From NCBI GenBank assembly GCA_017645945.1, contig JAGCNL010000055.1:1-64000 (forward strand): a stretch of 64,000 nucleotides of DNA, written 5' to 3'. Positions 62,694 through 64,000 of the stretch are shown here, in pieces. Under the pieces are notes generated by a model. It was not told the DNA's origin, did no database searches, and worked only from the letters and a program-made list of their open reading frames with translations. Origin of the DNA: Salinivirgaceae bacterium (GTDB lineage: Bacteria; Bacteroidota; Bacteroidia; Bacteroidales; SZUA-534). Positions within the stretch are counted from its first letter, which is position 1, and every line of letters starts with the position of its first letter. Position numbers and translations under genes: made by a program.

Positions 62694-63731
62694 ATGATAA
62701 GCAAATACATCAAGGAACTGATACCCGACAATTCGCGGATAATAATCCCTGATTTCGGCGCATTCATGATTCAAGACACGCCCAACGGCAAGGTTATTTC
62801 GTTCAACGATTTCCTGAAATTCAACGACAGCGTTCTGCTCAACCGCATCATCACAAGCGAGAAGGTTGACGCAGCCAAGGGAAAAGAAGCCATCAAGGCT
62901 TATGTTGCCAACATTGAGGCAGCATTCAAGGCTGGTGAGAGTTTTGCAGTTGAGGGAGTCGGCTATCTGACGAAAGACAGCCAGAACAACATTCATTTTG
63001 AGCAGGACGAGAACGCTAAAGCGAAAGGCAAACCCAAAAAGGCCGCCCAGCCCAAAACTGAGGCTCCTGCAGCCGAACCTGCAAAAACCGAAGCTCCGGC
63101 TGCGCCAAAAACTGCACAACCCGCTCCCGCGCCAACAACCACTGCCGCTCCGAAGCCGGCCACTCCAAGCCAGCCAGCCGCAGAAAAGAAACCTCAGCCT
63201 GCACCTGCGCAGCGCACTACAATCAGTAACACCAATTATTCAAATAACAAAATGGAAATAAAAACTAAAAACAACAAGACGCTTACTACTGTAATAATCA
63301 TCGTTGCAGCATTAATAATTATTGGAATCCTTATTTGGATGGCCATCGATTTTAACTGGTTCGGACGCTTCAAAACTGCTAAGGAAGCACCGGCACCAAT
63401 TGAAGTTGTCGACACCACACCTGCTGCGGATACTCTGGCCGTTGACACTGTTGCCGTTGTTGAAGAACCGCAGCCAGTGGTTGTTTCAGAGCCTGTTGAC
63501 CCCAACTCGATGCACTATCACCTCATTGCAGGCAGCTTCCAAGTTGAGTCGAACGCTGTCAGATTCCAGGAAGATATGCGCAGCCGCGGCTACGACGCAA
63601 ACATCGTAACACGCCGCTACAGCACTTACCACTATGTCAGCATCAAGATGTTTGAAACATATGCTGAGGCTGTTGCCGAATGGCGTAACATGGTTGGTGA
63701 GAATCCAAATCTCTGGATACTTGTAAAGTAA
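62694..63731 (+). CDS. HU-like domain / transmembrane / SPOR-domain protein
   Basis: A 345-residue protein with three parts. Residues 1-105 resemble the prokaryotic CCDC81-like HU-fold domains ('IKELIPDNSRIIIPDFGAFM', 'FAVEGVGYLTKDSQNN'). A Pro/Ala/Lys-rich linker (about 108-185) leads to one transmembrane helix (about 198-220, 'LTTVIIIVAALIIIGILIW'). After a periplasmic linker, residues about 265-345 form a SPOR domain ('HYHLIAGSFQVESNAVRF'), which binds denuded peptidoglycan at division sites. The architecture is common in Bacteroidetes and suggests a link between the cytoplasmic side (perhaps DNA or FtsZ-ring proteins) and septal wall. Followed by a strong terminator. Confidence 0.9.
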   Translation: MISKYIKELIPDNSRIIIPDFGAFMIQDTPNGKVISFNDFLKFNDSVLLNRIITSEKVDAAKGKEAIKAYVANIEAAFKAGESFAVEGVGYLTKDSQNNIHFEQDENAKAKGKPKKAAQPKTEAPAAEPAKTEAPAAPKTAQPAPAPTTTAAPKPATPSQPAAEKKPQPAPAQRTTISNTNYSNNKMEIKTKNNKTLTTVIIIVAALIIIGILIWMAIDFNWFGRFKTAKEAPAPIEVVDTTPAADTLAVDTVAVVEEPQPVVVSEPVDPNSMHYHLIAGSFQVESNAVRFQEDMRSRGYDANIVTRRYSTYHYVSIKMFETYAEAVAEWRNMVGENPNLWILVK

Positions 63732-63757
63732 AAAGTGTTTGAAATTTGTTTAACAAT

Positions 63758-63788
63758 AAGCCTTCGGTGCAAGCCGGAGGCTTTTTTG
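63758..63788 (+). terminator. Intrinsic terminator of the SPOR gene
   Basis: AAGCCTTCGG and CCGGAGGCTT form a 10-bp stem (one G-T pair) around TGCAAG, followed by TTTT. It lies about 27 bases after the stop. Confidence 0.9.
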
Positions 63789-63832
63789 CATATTGTCTCT
63801 CCGCATCGAACAAAATTCTTCTAAAAAACCAC

Positions 63833-63840
63833 TATTTTTG
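63833..63840 (+). promoter_or_regulatory. Bacteroidetes -7 element of lptB (TATTTTTG, followed by CG)
   Basis: Exact TAnnTTTG match 20 bases before the lptB ATG, after the terminator of the previous gene. No good -33 element is seen. Confidence 0.55.
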
Positions 63841-63859
63841 CGCAATAGTATTTTCCGAA

Positions 63860-64000
63860 ATGAAACTTATTGCTGAACATTTAGTGAAACGCTACGGCAG
63901 CCGCACGGTTGTGAAAGATGTGTCGTTTCAAGCCGAAAAGGGCGAAATTGTGGGGCTTCTGGGGCCGAACGGCGCAGGCAAAACCACATCGTTCTACATG
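63860..64000 (+). CDS. lptB: LPS export ABC transporter ATPase LptB (5' part only)
   Basis: The first 47 codons of an ABC ATPase, cut by the window end. The start [18 protein letters not shown] and the Walker A region '[16 protein letters not shown]' are characteristic of LptB, where Ser-Phe-Tyr-Met follows the P-loop. LptB powers lipopolysaccharide extraction from the inner membrane with LptFG. The rest of the gene and its neighbours are outside the window. Confidence 0.88.
   Translation, partial: MKLIAEHLVKRYGSRTVVKDVSFQAEKGEIVGLLGPNGAGKTTSFYM

Overview
The window is ordinary chromosomal DNA from a member of the Bacteroidota, most probably an uncultured or host-associated Bacteroidales of roughly 50% GC. 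The evidence: promoter-like sites of the Bacteroidetes type (TAnnTTTG, often followed by CG) before many genes; lipoproteins with Bacteroidetes-style lipoboxes; BspA-type leucine-rich-repeat surface proteins, one ending in a type IX secretion-like sorting domain; a fused HU/SPOR protein; a DUF1703-type AAA-ATPase/nuclease; a K+-dependent membrane pyrophosphatase; and the divergent kdsD/recQ pair. I saw no rRNA, tRNA, CRISPR array, insertion sequence or prophage. The family and genus cannot be fixed from this sequence.

Layout. 1-8.1 kb: end of an aminotransferase gene, an AddB-like nuclease, a TonB-dependent receptor, a small two-domain lipoprotein and an AraC regulator. 8.1-10.5 kb: folP and an AAA-ATPase/nuclease. 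10.6-24.4 kb: a surface block with a beta-barrel protein, a 977-residue coiled-coil lipoprotein, a 2519-residue mosaic surface protein, a CE2-like SGNH esterase and a lone receiver protein. 24.5-32.6 kb: housekeeping genes (alanine dehydrogenase, LRR protein, tsaE, purN, rnhA, kdsD, recQ) and a PIN toxin-antitoxin pair. 32.6-39 kb: a second surface block with a BspA/InlB-B-repeat/T9SS protein and a beta-helix lipoprotein. 39-47.8 kb: prmA, a 1556-residue exported protein of unknown function, proB, a vWA lipoprotein and an O-methyltransferase. 48-53.9 kb: rseP, dxr, an M23 peptidase and hppA. 54-64 kb: a Cys-cluster protein, a GT2 glycosyltransferase, polA, a conserved unknown gene, a composite palindromic repeat followed by a probable small RNA gene, topB, cdaA, the HU/SPOR gene and the start of lptB.

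Core functions present include DNA replication and repair (polA, recQ, topB, AddB-like nuclease, rnhA), envelope building (dxr, rseP, kdsD, M23, lptB, SPOR protein), folate, purine and proline synthesis, tRNA t6A modification and c-di-AMP synthesis. The accessory part is dominated by large repetitive exported proteins that share modules (BspA LRRs, InlB-type B repeats, beta-helices), which suggests interaction with surfaces or glycans.

Intergenic DNA is unusual. Several spacers hold degenerate short-period repeats (TTAGGA/TTTAGAAT-like, GTCTGTTGTCC-like, CGCTTCGCTGTTTA-like), and there are perfect palindromes at 28499-28516 and 37374-37403. The best candidate for something undescribed is the ~130-nt independent transcription unit at 59436-59582, which has a Bacteroidetes -7 element, no ORF and a strong intrinsic terminator.
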